Positions 1 to 12,400 of a DNA stretch of 64,000 nt are shown here, one piece after another. The notes beneath the pieces are model-generated. The model did not search any database and was not told the origin of the DNA. It was given only the letters and a program-made list of their open reading frames with translations. Origin of the DNA: Ophiodon elongatus (lineage: Eukaryota; Chordata; Actinopteri; Perciformes; Hexagrammidae); the NCBI GenBank assembly GCA_016806645.1, contig JACSYO010000134.1, positions 198,501-262,500 of the forward strand. The letters run 5' to 3'. Position 1 is the stretch's first letter. Every line of letters starts with the position of its first letter. The translations under genes and the position numbers were made by a program.

Positions 1-112
1 ATAATGCACTCCGAGGTGTTCCAATATAAAAAGTAATGGCCACCTAGCCAGGGCCCTGAAACACTGCTACACATTTCTGATTGGTTCAGTGATTCAAACA
101 GGTCTGGTGTTC

Positions 113-167
113 GGCCCTGGTTAGGCCCTGGTTATGCCCTGGTTAGGCCCTGGTTAGGCTCTGGTGA
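113..167. repeat. 11-bp tandem repeat (five units)
   Basis: Five consecutive units of GGCCCTGGTTA, the third starting TGCC and the last diverging to GGCTCTGGTGA. An isolated minisatellite in otherwise unique sequence. Confidence 0.85.
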
Positions 168-407
168 GACACAGTGCCTTTTAGCAGCCTGGGGCAGAGT
201 TTTCAATGAGATTGAAGCATTTTGCAAACAGTTTTTGGACTGCTGAGCACCTCACGTTTATAATAAATAAATAATTCGACTCAGAACGGAAAAGCCAATG
301 TCACAGGTGTTTTTTTTTTTCTCACTGTGGGGACTTTTGCTGAATACCCGAAGCTATATATGACTTTACCAACAGTAGATACCGTAATCTAAACAGAAAC
401 AGCAGGA

Positions 408-610
408 AATGGTTCTGCTGTCGTGCCGGGGGTCACAGCGGGCTGGTGGACAGCGCCCCCGCTGGGTCTAACCTGTGTAACGGCAACAACACCTCGAACA
501 ACCCCGACTCCCCCCAGATCCAGTCTCTGACTCGCTACAGCTGTGTCCGCCTGCACTGGAGACATGCACCAGGGCAGCACTCAGTAGTTTGTATGAAGCT
601 GAGAGGCTAG
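408..610 (+). other. GC-rich coding-like island
   Basis: About 200 bp of high GC content inside AT-rich sequence. One plus-strand frame reads through LVDSAPAGSNLCNGNN, TSNNPDSPQ and SLTRYSCV to a stop at 608-610. No initiation codon, clear splice donor or family match was found, so it could be a stray exon, a decayed gene piece or a CpG-rich regulatory patch. Confidence 0.25.
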
Positions 611-2444
611 ACTACTGAAGGGAGAGAACTATTCATGCCGAGTTACGTCTTTCTTTCACTTGCTTCAAAAACAAATGCACATGCTAGCCAGATCAAGATC
701 TTTACGAAACGAGGTGTTGTTGCTCATTGAAAAAACTACCTTTTTTCCCACAGAGGCCCCAATCAACACAAAATAAAAGTTACTTTAAGAGAAATCAGCT
801 AACACAAGCTGATATTAGACTGAAACAATGAATTGAAACAAAAAGCACTCTGATCATCAGACTAATGGCCTCCACCTCATCTATGACTTACATATATCTG
901 AGTGCATTATGGCATACCTGAAGAACTCACCAAGGGAAGTAAAAGAAATACTTCATACAGACATTAACATGTCTGTTACACCAACAAAATGTAGCAGACG
1001 TTGGATACAAAACCCAGAAGTATATGTGTACTTAATGAGTCAAATGCCTTTGTTGTGATTCAGCGCTGCGGAAAACATTCTGGTTTGCAACATGTTACAA
1101 ATGGTTAATTAAAACGCACATTATTACATATTTAAATAAAAATTGTATTCCTTAACCAAAATTCATGCACAAAAGCTTTGTTTGCAGTGTATTACACAAA
1201 GAGCACACTGTCACAACTGTATAGACAGAAAACCAAGTAAATAAAGCAATTGAACAACTTGCTTTCTTTATACAAAGAAAACTGTGTTCCATGTTTGTGC
1301 AAAATAGAAATGTGAAGTTTAAAACAGAGACTACACAGAAAGAAACTTTCGAGCATAAAATGTGAAAGATACAGTCCCTTATTCTGTTACAGTTCCCAAC
1401 AACAACCCCGACTTTCCTTTCCAGGGTGTTTAAATATGAAGCATATGGGAATGGAGAGGGATGTTGTATTCTGTGAAAAATCAGGGAGTATATCTTTGAA
1501 ATAAATGATTTGGTAAATGCAACGTTGTCTGACAGGAAAGTTACTATTGAAATGATAACTTAATGATAACAACACAATAACGACTTAAATGTTTTAATAA
1601 AATCCGATGCTATTGATTGCAAATCGTGGTTAAGATCCCTTTGTATGTTGGCAGAGAGAGCTTGGGGCGTTGCAACTTAAGAACACAAAACAGACAAAAT
1701 GCAGTCAGTTAGACTCAAAAGACAACACACATTAAAATGAACAAAACACAAGATAATGGACAAAACAATTATATTTTCTTTGCTTGCATTTTGTCTTTTT
1801 TCTCAGTTTCTGAAGTTGCAGTGCTTTAAGCTCGCTATACTTTTTTTTTTTTAGTGAAAGGTTTCTTTTTCATAGTGAAAATGATTCAATAATTACAATA
1901 ACAAAGCATTGTTTAGGCTATTTCCTTCAAATAAGATTAAAAATGAACAATAGGTACATCCCCCACTCCCTAAATAGTTTTTTAACAATGAAACTGCATT
2001 ACATTTCTTTTCATTTCAAACTCCTGAACTCAAAAACTGGAAAGACAACAACAACAACAAAAAAACCAGGTCTGTTTACAAGGCAGCTGTCAATATGACA
2101 TAAGGAATGCTTCTGTACATTATATTTTCAATGAAACAGATGAGTGTGACACGCTGACAAAGGGAACTTTTTAGGTTATTTGCATGTACAGTTACAGCTG
2201 TTAAAATATTCTGACTGTGGTGTATTTACATTGTATTACTAAATATTAATTTATAATCAGAGTGATAAAAGAATGAATCATTTGAAAAATATTATTTGCT
2301 TGAAATATATCTGATTGCATGTGATAGAGACTGGATATATGGGGCATGCAAATGTGAGAAAAGCTAAAATGTTTTTTTCCACAACTGTCAATCATCTGTA
2401 CATAATCAGCATATGAATACTGCCCTTTCTATGCTTATTCTGGA

Positions 2445-3061
2445 AATCATGTTTCATCAACGCAATTTATTTACAAAGACTGAGTACTTTTATACATACA
2501 ATCCTTCGTCTTCTATTGTACAATACTTACAATTACAGTATTAAATCATGGTGTCTTTTAACACATCAATAAAAACAAAAAGAAACAATACCATATATGT
2601 GACCAGGCATGATGTGTGACGCTGGTATTTCCTATACAGCACATTCTTTCAAACAAAATGCCATAGCTGCATGTAAAGGGATTTTTGAAAAGTCAGAGAG
2701 TCAGATAATATCTAGAAGGAATCATCAAGAGGGTCTCCCTTGTTTTTTTTCTCGGAAACACATGGAATCTACCTGCTCTGTGAGCTGCTCTGAATTCTTT
2801 ATCACAGTTACAGTTTTGATGTCACGTCAAACACAAAGAATAGCAGGTGCTAGTGTCCATGCCTCGCTTCCACTAGGAGTTAAATAGATCGAAGTGTATG
2901 CAGTCAAAGAAACGCATCAGTAGGTGCAGCATCTCCCTGTGGCTGTGATGAGTGACTAACTAAAGGACGGTGCAACGTCTCTCCTCTCCAGTCGGACTGA
3001 GGTTAATGTGCTCACCACTGCCACCCGAGCCTCCACCGATACTGGCCCTGTGTCCAGCCTC
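2445..3061 (-). CDS. Candidate distal terminal exon with a 33-residue tail ending RRCTVL
   Basis: After a strong acceptor (CGTTTTTTTCCAG) the frame is open from 3061 to a TAG at 2960-2962. It encodes 33 residues starting EAGHRASIGGGSGGSG and ending GEERRCTVL. The coding part is GC-richer than its surroundings; the following ~500 nt looks like a 3' UTR with AATAAA at 2466-2471. It is phase 0, so it could splice in frame from col13a1 exon A39, or be the last exon of another gene whose other exons I cannot see. The CTVL end looks like a CaaX box or class I PDZ ligand, which would only make sense in a cytosolic protein. Confidence 0.4.
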
Positions 3062-3539
3062 CTGGAAAAAAACGTTGAAATGCCAACTCCAGGTTTAGGT
3101 AAAAACTCAAAGATATCTTCAAATGTCTTCAAGTTTCCTTTTCTGTGGCGTCATGGAGACAGTCTCTCACGGCCCTACTTCTTAGCCAGTTGGAAAGGAT
3201 GTTGACCCTTGAAACATATGTGGGAATACAGTTTAATCACATCAGAAACACAAGCAAAAGAGACCAGGGACGTTAGAATGAGTAGTGCAGAAAAGGTTAT
3301 TTATCGTTAGTCTCTGATGTCCAGTGCATTTCTGGACTTAATCAAGCTTTACTTCCCAATTTACCTTTCTATTTTTTTTTCTTCACTATTTTAAACAAAT
3401 TTGTCTTTCAACCTCACACTCCACGGGGGAAACACTTAGAGCTACCAGCACTATATTGCTTCAGCATTTAATAAGTATTTATTCCACGTAATTGTGAACA
3501 AGGAATTATAAAGTGCAACAAATGGGAACACATAAACGG

Positions 3540-3940
3540 ACAAAGTCAGGGACTTCGGTCCAAGTTCCGTAATTAATTTTACCCAAAAGTTATTAGTCAT
3601 GTAACTTCAGTAGTATTTTAACCCAGACCTCCTAAACCTAACCAAGTGCTTTTGTTGTTTTAACCTAACAACGTTTTTTTTCTATGATGACGGAGGTTTA
3701 TTTTGAAAAGACTGTATGCATGTAACAAGTGTAAATTGACACGTTGCTGGACATTCGTAGGAAAACAAACGAAAAATGAGCAGTAACTTTTCCTAAGATG
3801 TCATACGAAGTGTTGTATGAGGATACGTTGGCCTGGTAGAACGTAGAAGCTGTGATATGTGTATCACGTGACTCCACTGGCTGCCTGTTTAGGGGCAAGA
3901 CACATTTTGAAGTTCTTGCCACCTGATACTACATATGCAA
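3540..3940 (-). mobile_element. Interspersed repeat family copy 1
   Basis: Contains CCTAAACCTAACCAAGTG, the GTTTTGAAAAGACTGTATGC block and an ACTTTTCCTAAGATGTCATACG block shared with the copy near 28.2 kb. Oriented opposite to the copies at 41 and 63 kb. No protein. Confidence 0.7.
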
Positions 3941-4074
3941 TGCATTAAACGGCCTGCTCTACGGTGTATGGTCAGAACCCTCAGTTCAACAACTTCAGAG
4001 TGTAATGACACCTCATTCAACTAGTTCCCACTGTGTTACACTCATTAAAGGAATACTTCAGCCCCAAAACCACT

Positions 4075-5065
4075 TGAAGAAAACCTAGTTTTTCTCGCGT
4101 TGAATTGAAGTAAATGGGGGACGTGTTTAAAAACAGCAAAATTATATGAAAACGTCCGTTGATAAAACTCTTACACAACTCCCACAGTATGATCCAAGTC
4201 TCGTGTATTCAGTCGTATGCTCACTGCTTCACAAACACATGCCTCTTCACTAAAACAAAGGGCTCCTTGTACATGTGAGTAGTCAACACATTCTCACTCC
4301 CGCCTCTTCAAATCCCGCCGCCTGGTCGATGGCCCTACGCTTCAAACCATGAGACTCTACGTCAGGTTTCCGCTTGTTTCATGCACACGGTCTCTTATCA
4401 AAATAAACTTCCAACATAGGTTTATTTAGTTTTTAGGTTTACTTGCGCAATAAAACTTGTTTTTTTTGGTTTAGGCAACAAACCACTTGGTTAGGTTTAG
4501 GAAAAGATTGTGGTTTAGGTTCAAATGAGTATGATTGTTATGTAAAATAACTACGCTTATTACGTAACTGGTGTCCTAAAGTACGTAACAAAACTACAGA
4601 ACAATAACTTAGCCTTGACTTGGTTTTACACAGGACAGGAACATGGGTCCCCTGGGTGAAAGTCCTGTTTTGTGTGACTCATCCATTCATCCTCCCCTCC
4701 CATCCGCCCTACTCTCACTTTCTCGCTGTTTAAACTACCTCCGTTGCTCCACACGCGGATGGGTCTACATTGGAGTTGGTTTCTCGGTGCGTCGGTATCA
4801 GACGCCGAGGAGCTCGGACCAAAGCTGTGGTCCTTGAAGTGTTGGAAGTGAGACCGGGTTAGAGTAGTACGCCTGCACAAGCTTGTAAACAGTCAGGTTT
4901 TAGTGAAGATGCATGTTTGTGAAGTAGCGATCATAGGACTGGATAAATGAGACTTGGATTATACTGCATGAGTTGTGTAAGAGATTTTTTAAACAGACGT
5001 TTTCATATAATTTTGCTGTTGTTAAACCCCCATTTACTTCATTTCATCAGGACTCTACTCTGTTA
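4075..5065. mobile_element. Nested element: long inverted-repeat MITE split by an insertion
   Basis: The arms at about 4100-4240 and 4900-5040 are inverted copies: one reads AAAATTATATGAAAACGTCC, the other its reverse complement, with GAAGTAAATGGGGG at the outer edges. Between them lies a copy of the interspersed family. This shows the order of insertion: the palindromic element came first. Confidence 0.75.
4276..4870 (+). mobile_element. Interspersed repeat family copy 2 (inside the palindromic element)
   Basis: Starts near ACACATTCTCACTCCCGCC, continues through CTTGGTTAGGTTTAGGAAAA and GGGTGAAAGTCCTGTTTTGT, and ends near CAGACGCCGAGGAGC. Same order of blocks as the copies at 41 and 63 kb. 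Confidence 0.75.
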
Positions 5066-5984
5066 TTTGATTATTCGCTCACCGTGGAGACATGAGAGAA
5101 AGTTCAAGGTAACTGGGTGAGTAATTGTGTAGAAATGGTCATATTCTAGTGAGGTTTTCCTCTAAACTCAAACCAAACACAGCTCATTGTCGCCATGGTA
5201 ACATTGCATGTTTGTGTAGGTGGTCTGTAATTCTTTAGTCTTGCTGGATAGAGTTTGTCAGTGTGATGACTCTCTGGTTTCTGGAACTGTATGTTGAGGA
5301 ATCTTTCCTTTTAGATTTAAAAGGTGTTTTGGTTATTGTAATAGTGTCTTCAACCTCACATAATCATTACAAAGCTGACACAAAACCACATCATTCGATC
5401 CATGCTGTCAAGGCACACAGCAAATTCAACTTTAAATCAAAGAGGGTTAGTGTTCTCTGGAGACAAACAGCAAACAACCAGTAGAAGTGACCAAAGTTCT
5501 GTATGGACAAGACCAGGTGCTCATAGAGGGCTGGGTAATGTAATGTGATGTTTTACTCTTAAGGCTTCATCCAGTGAAAATAAACTCAGGTAAACAGTTC
5601 CATGTAATTGACATTTCTTCAGATTATTTTCGGTTCTGTTCCGTAGACCAATATTTATCATTCATTCATTTTCAGAACTGCTGAGGACATAAAGCGTATA
5701 CACAAGTGTATATTATATCTGACAGCATTTTGACCCTACAGTAATAACTGTTACAGTTTACTGCAGTATGAAAAGCCTGTTAATGTGCAGTTTACATTAC
5801 ATAACATGTACATTGGTGTTACGATACATGCAAAACCTACTGATAAATGTTTGTGGCACACCTGCCTACATTCCTCACGTCATGTATTGGACTTGTGCTG
5901 CTGCATTAATGGATACACTTCTTCAGTTTGTCGGATACAAGATTTTTGTTTTTTACATTTAGAGCATCTGTCCTTAAACTAAAC

Positions 5985-6965
5985 TCTATGGCTGGGTTAA
6001 ACCAACAATCATTTATTTTTTTAAACCAGACTAAATCATGATTGAATTTCAAATCATGTTGCACCAAACTTCAAAACTAGTTTCAAATTTAGAAAGATTC
6101 AATCTAAACTCTCTTTAAAGGTTAATTTAGGTTTTACTAGAGAGATTCAATTTAATTCTGTTGCAACACAACTTTAAACTACAGTTAAACTTGATCCAGT
6201 AATAACTGGATCACATATGAGCAGGTTTAACTTTAGAATGGCTGCCTTTTTTAGATGGATTGAGCAAAATAATCAAGTTAAGGGACAGACTCAACCAGAT
6301 GAGTTTTATGATGCTGCTGCTGGATTTTGCTCAACATACCGGTTCAGCCAGGGAACTATTCTGGAGCTGAGCAGAAAAATTGGACCAACCGTCTCTTTGT
6401 CCCTTTCTGTGAAACAGTCTGTTTCTTACTGTTCTTACACTGTCCATTGTTTCATTTTCTATAATTTGGCCTTATTGCTCCAATAATTCGGCCGAAAAGT
6501 GGAGAGAACAGAACTTCTCTGCCGAGCCATCATGAGTGACATTAGGCCAACTAACTGACTTTGTAGCTAGCAGACAATGTACCATTTTGTTAGGAATACA
6601 GAGCAGCCACAAGTTAGCCTTTCCCCTCTTTTATAGCCTTCTTACTAAGTCGTGACAGCACACAAGTGTATATATTTTAATTTGGGTAAGCAATCATCTT
6701 CATACTGATTCAAATCTATTTAACTTGGGTTTAATTTCCCAAAAAGAGACTATATTTTAATGGTGCAACAGGGCTCTGCTTAATTGAAAATCTGGAGTTA
6801 CTCCTTTTGCAAAGCACTGATTAGAACTAAATTTAGATCAAATGAATCATTGTTGGTGCAACTCCTTAAACCTACAGGTCTGCAATAGGTTTAACTCTTA
6901 TGTGATTTCTACGGGACACAGGAGCTGGTTTAGACTAAACCACAGGAGCGGTTTAAGAGACAGTG
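5985..6965 (+). mobile_element. Harbinger-like DNA transposon remnant
   Basis: An 89-codon plus-strand frame starts near 6217. It includes FRWIEQNNQ and FCSTYRFSQGTILELSRKIG, which resembles the region ahead of the catalytic domain in PIF/Harbinger (HARBI1-like) transposases. The rest of the transposase is missing. Flanks repeat GTTTAA/TTAAAC-rich words (GGGTTAAACC left, GGTTTAGACTAAACC right) that may be decayed terminal repeats. A non-autonomous derivative. Confidence 0.5.
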
Positions 6966-8799
6966 CAGTTTTGTTCCAGACAACTCAGGTTGTAACTAGT
7001 CCAAAAACTTGAGCTGCAACTCAGCTAATGAGCAACAGTCACGTAATCTGAGATGAAGCATTTCTGAAATGCTTTTGTGTTGGTTTTTAAACTTGTTTTC
7101 TAAAATACTGCATCTTGTACAGAAAGGGAATAGAATTGATTGCTCACATCGACGCGCGAGTATGTTTCAAACACATTTTGAGAACAAAACCAAAATCCTC
7201 AGAAATGTATATTTAATTATTGAACACAATCAACACTTTGAACATTTCAGCACATATCTGGACATAAGTATTTATGATCGCTATGACAGCAAAATGAAGG
7301 CCAGCTAGTGACTAAGGTGTGGGTGAATGTGAGGTACTGTGCAGCAACATGACATGATGAGTAATTTATTGCTGGCAAGAATCCAACAACAATCTCTCAT
7401 GGCAACATCAGATCCAGGCAGAGCAGAACACAAACATAGCTTTGTCAAAGAGCAGCAGCACATAATGGATAGACTGGTCATCCATCCATTTCTTCAACAT
7501 GGAGTCACTTGGTAACGTTAATGAGGTTAGCTTAATGAGCACAGCTACTTCATAAACATGCTTGTGAATAAAATGCTCTATAGTTCTTGAATAAGAAAAA
7601 AAAAGACCCTCATTGTCCAAGCAGGTTACAGCTTTTTTTCATAAATGGATGAGACAATGTAACGATTGCAGCAGCGTGCCTTAAGGGTCAGCAGCGATAT
7701 TTCCATCCAACAATATGGGCTGTATACTGTGCCTCAGATTAGAACACACAAACGAACAAGAGCCTGACAATCTCAAAGCAGGAAGTGGCTGCCCATAAAA
7801 TTTGGCGGAACTATTTACAATGAACTTAAAACCAGAAGGAATACAAGAAGCTAAAACATCGAGCTGTTGCTTTCCTGCTGTAAAACTAAACATTTACTTT
7901 TCATGCCGGAACTTTAAAGCTTCAAATGATTAAGAGATCTTGGTTGACACCCTCCTCCAGGAAACAAGTGTTGGGTTTGGAGGTGACAGCACAATGTGAT
8001 TGTCTGGAATAGGTTACATGATTCTAAATCAGATCTCAAAGACTGGATTTAAGGCTGTCCCCTAATGATTGATTAACACACCACTTGGCATGGCGTGGTG
8101 TGGATATAATGCATGTTAGAGGTTTTAGTCCAAAATCATCGCTTTTAGCAGCACCCATAATTATTTTGTATTACTTGTGTAACATAACAAGATCAGCTGC
8201 GCCTAGTGACGCCAATTGTAGTTCCATGGAACAGTCAACATGTACATGTTTTCATGAAGCATTTCTAATGTATTTTGTCCTATAGTTGGCAGTAGAGGAG
8301 CATTCATGCAGTACCCAGAATGGAAAGGGTTCATCCTCTGAGGAGCATGGCATGCACAGCAAATTCCAAAGCAAATTGGTCATTATCAGATCTTTGCAGC
8401 ATTTCTTATGTTTTTTTTGTCTACAGACTGAAGGTTGGAACTCATTTTTGCAATGAAGGAAATCATTAGGAATAATTCTCTGGGAACCATGTTTATCTGA
8501 TGCACATTTCATGGCAATCCTGGCATGAAATCCAGAAGTTACTGGTATTGTTAATAATTATCAGTGGGTATTTGTGATAATGTCACAATTGTGTTTCATG
8601 TAATAAAAAACAAACCTGCCCTTAATGTAGAAAGATGCTGAGCACAAAATGTAATCCCTGGAGGTCCTGCTGTCAAGAACTGAACCTCTAAAACTGATAC
8701 TAGATCTTTGTTATTGTTGCTTAATTATAGTTATTTATACACAAAATGTATGATATAAACAACTATTTTAGGTGGTCAGAATTTTAATTGCATTAAAAT

Positions 8800-9465
8800 C
8801 AGGTTTGCATTGTCATTTTTTATTACTTTGAAATGCAGTTATTATGTTATGCACAGCTGTCAGTTCCTAGACGAACACCATTACCAGATTACACCATTAC
8901 CAGACAAACATATATATTATTATGGTGACAGCCCTAAATGTGTTCATTTAATGTTCATCATTGCAATATGAGCATATGACCAAAAATTCAAAGTGCAGAC
9001 TTTTAATAGCTTTCTGTCATTGTGTGAACATTTAGTAAAATTGAAACTAGTGTATATGCAGTGCTTATCCATGTTTGTTTTCCAACACTTCATCACAAAG
9101 AGGAGAGTTCAGATAAGACTCCAAATAATAACACATAATCTTTCCAGCCCCACAACTCAGTGCAGCATGGTCTATTACAACACAACAAGATAATACAATA
9201 AGTTAATAAGCATTATCCACTTCACATTATGCACAAATATCATGCATATGTTTTACTTATTCAATCCAATATTAAAATAATGCATAGATATAAAAATCCA
9301 ATACATAAACACTGTCATACGTAGTAAAATAAAACATCTGTACAAAAATGCTGCCATATATTTTTTAGGATTTAATTTTTTCCCCCAAGTATAACAGAAT
9401 TGGGAAAATGTAAAAAAATAAATATCCTATGTACAATCACACAAGCCATTCCAAAGTTATCGTCA
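8800..9465 (-). other. col13a1: col13a1 putative terminal exon: stop codon and 3' UTR
   Basis: The sense strand reads TTTCTCATTGCAG then TGA as the first codon, 111 nt after exon A39, so the protein would end exactly at CWNK. Downstream sequence is AT-rich and UTR-like. A Pumilio-type TGTACATA lies at 9429-9436, an ATTAAA at 9371-9376 and an AATAAA at 8819-8824; the lower boundary is placed just after the latter and is approximate. Confidence 0.55.
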
Positions 9466-12400
9466 CTGCAATGAGAAAGCAAAAGGCAACACATCACACG
9501 TTAGTTCAAACCATGTCCGTGGTGGAGTTAGCGATCAGTATGTGAGCTGCTACAGTGATGAGCATTAAAAACTTACTTTATTCCAACAGCCTGGTACAGG
9601 TAAGCCATCGTCTCCCTGAACAAAGAAAAACAATATGTCCAGTGAAAAATAATGTACGCAATTACAATTACAATTATAAAATGAAAAAAAACAACAACTG
9701 TTGAAATCGGTAGGTAAGTGATAATAGTAAATATTATGGCCATCCAGAGTTCTGGAAGTATTTCTGCATAATTCATCATAGGTCTTTTGCCCGAGTCAAA
9801 AGTTGAAGTTGAAATATATTTCCCAGTTATGTGCTTGTAGTTCCTTCTTTTTTTATCTATACATACTTTTGGTTTCAAGGTTCAATGTTTCATTTATTGT
9901 CATTGTACAACAGGGTTGTGCAAATAAATGCAGTTTGATGTCCCACTTTGCTTCATAAGAAAGTTCCTGAGTGGCGTTTCTTCTCATGTATTTTATGTCG
10001 TGGTACAACATGTTCAGATCTCTTCAGCTTGTGTCAACCACATCGTTATTTCTGACAGCTAACGAAGAACACATTCCGATAATGCATTGACTTTAAGATG
10101 AGGGAACCGGAAATACAAAAATGCTGACTTATTTCCTGGTTTTAGGACTCATTTCTGCAGCACTCTGCAATATTTCATTGGTTACATTTTGTAGTTTTAG
10201 TCTTGTTTTTGCCATTGAAAAAAATTCAAGAACTGTTTTTGGTGATAGTTGTCGTTGACAAAATTAACAATGTGTAGCATGCTCTGCTAATGGATACATG
10301 TAGCAATTTGTAACAACCACATCATGCATTTCTCAGTGTAAATCAGTATTCTTTCAGGTCAATTTAGGATGAATTTGGCAACTATGGATTGTAATTGCAA
10401 TAACAAATAATTATACATTTGCTACAGCTCTAATTTGAGCTGCTGACTGGCCTCTTCGATTACGTGTAATGTGGCATTTAGAGCCATTTGTCACCACAAG
10501 CTGTCTAGAGAATACAAACTTGATTTCACAGATCAAATTATCCAGGAGATTTCTGTGTTTCTATGTTAAAGAATATGAAGGTTATCATTAAAAGAAACCT
10601 TTGCAGTTGTTACTTCCAGAACCAGAGGATCCCCAAACTTCACAACTCTATAGCGTACCACATTTGAAGAATTCATAATTTTGAGTACAAATACAATAAA
10701 TGAGATCATAACCAAAACGATTAGCAGTCTCTGTATTTAGATATCTATACATTGTTGGGTTTATCAATACATTTTGCTTCATGACACAACAGTGCTGCTG
10801 TATGGCACACAGCAGGAGGATGGTACTGTTGACCTTTACAGTTTATAATTAATGGTGCCTTCAAATTATGTTTCCGTTCAATAACTGGCTGCCAGTTGTG
10901 AACAATAGAGACTACCAATATTCTGCAACATGATTTCATTTATTTCAGTAATTATGCCTCGCTTACATTTACAAAGACATGTTGACGTGTCAGTCATAGC
11001 CTTACCTGTGACGATGCAATTCGAGACCTATTTTTTTCGATCCCTTTGTGCATTACCATGTTTATGAACCATGATCAAGATACCTTCAATTACAAAATCA
11101 AACCATCTGGAATCAATTAGCTTTGCAAAGCCAGACTACATATTGCAAACTCAGTTGTTGCTATGTAACTCCTGATAATACCTGGATCTTGCGTTTAGTA
11201 TCACCTTCTAAGCAGTGTCCAAATTGAATTCTACCAACTCATCCCCAAATCATGTTGAGGAAAAGTGGAAATTAATGCAGGAACCATGGCAATGAGTTGT
11301 CTTACTATACTTGTGGGCTGGCTTTGTTAGGCTAAAAGTCTACACAGGAAATAAAAAACGAGATAAAAAATGTGCTGCAATGATGCTTTCCATGCTAATA
11401 CCAGGACTCTGACTTGCTTTGAACAAGAAGATGCATCTAGTTTCTTACTGCTTCTCACCACCTGTGGTATTCTGATGCCTTGAAGATGGAGAAAAGTGGT
11501 GCTCCATGCAAGAGATGTTGTAGGAAACAAGGTATTATGAAGAAGGCTCTAGCATACTTTAACAACAATGTCAAGGCTTTAAATTAAGGATTATTTCTGG
11601 GTGTATTTGCTGATATTAGTCACAATCATATACCTGCATGTGAAGTTAACATGGAAAGCTTAAGTAGTTGTGATGGAAAGGTTGAGTTAAATGAGTATTT
11701 GGTATCAGAAGGAAAGGCTTGTTCACTTTAGTTCTACAGGAGGTCAGTTGACAAAGTTTTGGCTTATTATAAGGTGACTCAACTACAATAAGTACATTTA
11801 AATGTCCATGCAAACATGCATGTTTTAGTAACTTTAAAGTGCAACATCTGAGTGGCCATAGTCAGGGGTTTGGTTAGGGATAGCTAGAGGCATGCTGGGG
11901 TAAGTGAAGGGAAAAAAGAGCACCATACCACAGGGCAAGGGGCATCCAGCCCGTCCAGGCCTGGCAAGCCTGGTTCACCTTTCTCCCCTTTAAAGCCTCG
12001 GAAACCCTGTTTGTGAAATCAACCATTTAAAAACCATTTTTGCAGCTCATGGGTCGCAGAGGAGGGTTGGTCTTCCGCTACTTGACGGCAAGAAGATCTC
12101 TACTTCTGTCCTCCGGGTGACGGGATGCAGGTTTCCTAAACATGCAGGAAACCTGGGACTGACAGGAACCGGGCTCACTGAGATGACTTTGAAAGTTTAT
12201 AAAGCTTTCAGATGTAGAATGAGATGACAAATTGTTCCTTTCTGGAATTGATTTGATCTAGAGTTCTGCTACCAACCAAGAGTGTCATAATAATGGGCTT
12301 GGGTCAAGCTTAGGTTTGGACTATTGCTCATTGAGTCAAGGATTTCACCTGGATGCCTTTTAGAGGACAGGGAGGAGACCCTTGGACAGACTGGATGACG

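Larger units (their letters stand above)
1..2444. other. 3' flank, no gene recognised
   Basis: AT-rich sequence with a short minisatellite near the left edge and one GC-rich island, both listed separately. The remainder (about 620-2440) has no coding-like frame, only A/T runs and several AATAAA-like words. Confidence 0.6.
3062..8799. other. Repeat-rich stretch between the two candidate gene ends
   Basis: Holds a repeat-family fragment, a nested inverted-repeat element and a Harbinger-like remnant, listed separately. From about 7000 to 8800 nothing recognisable was seen; open frames there are short and have no coding character. Confidence 0.6.
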
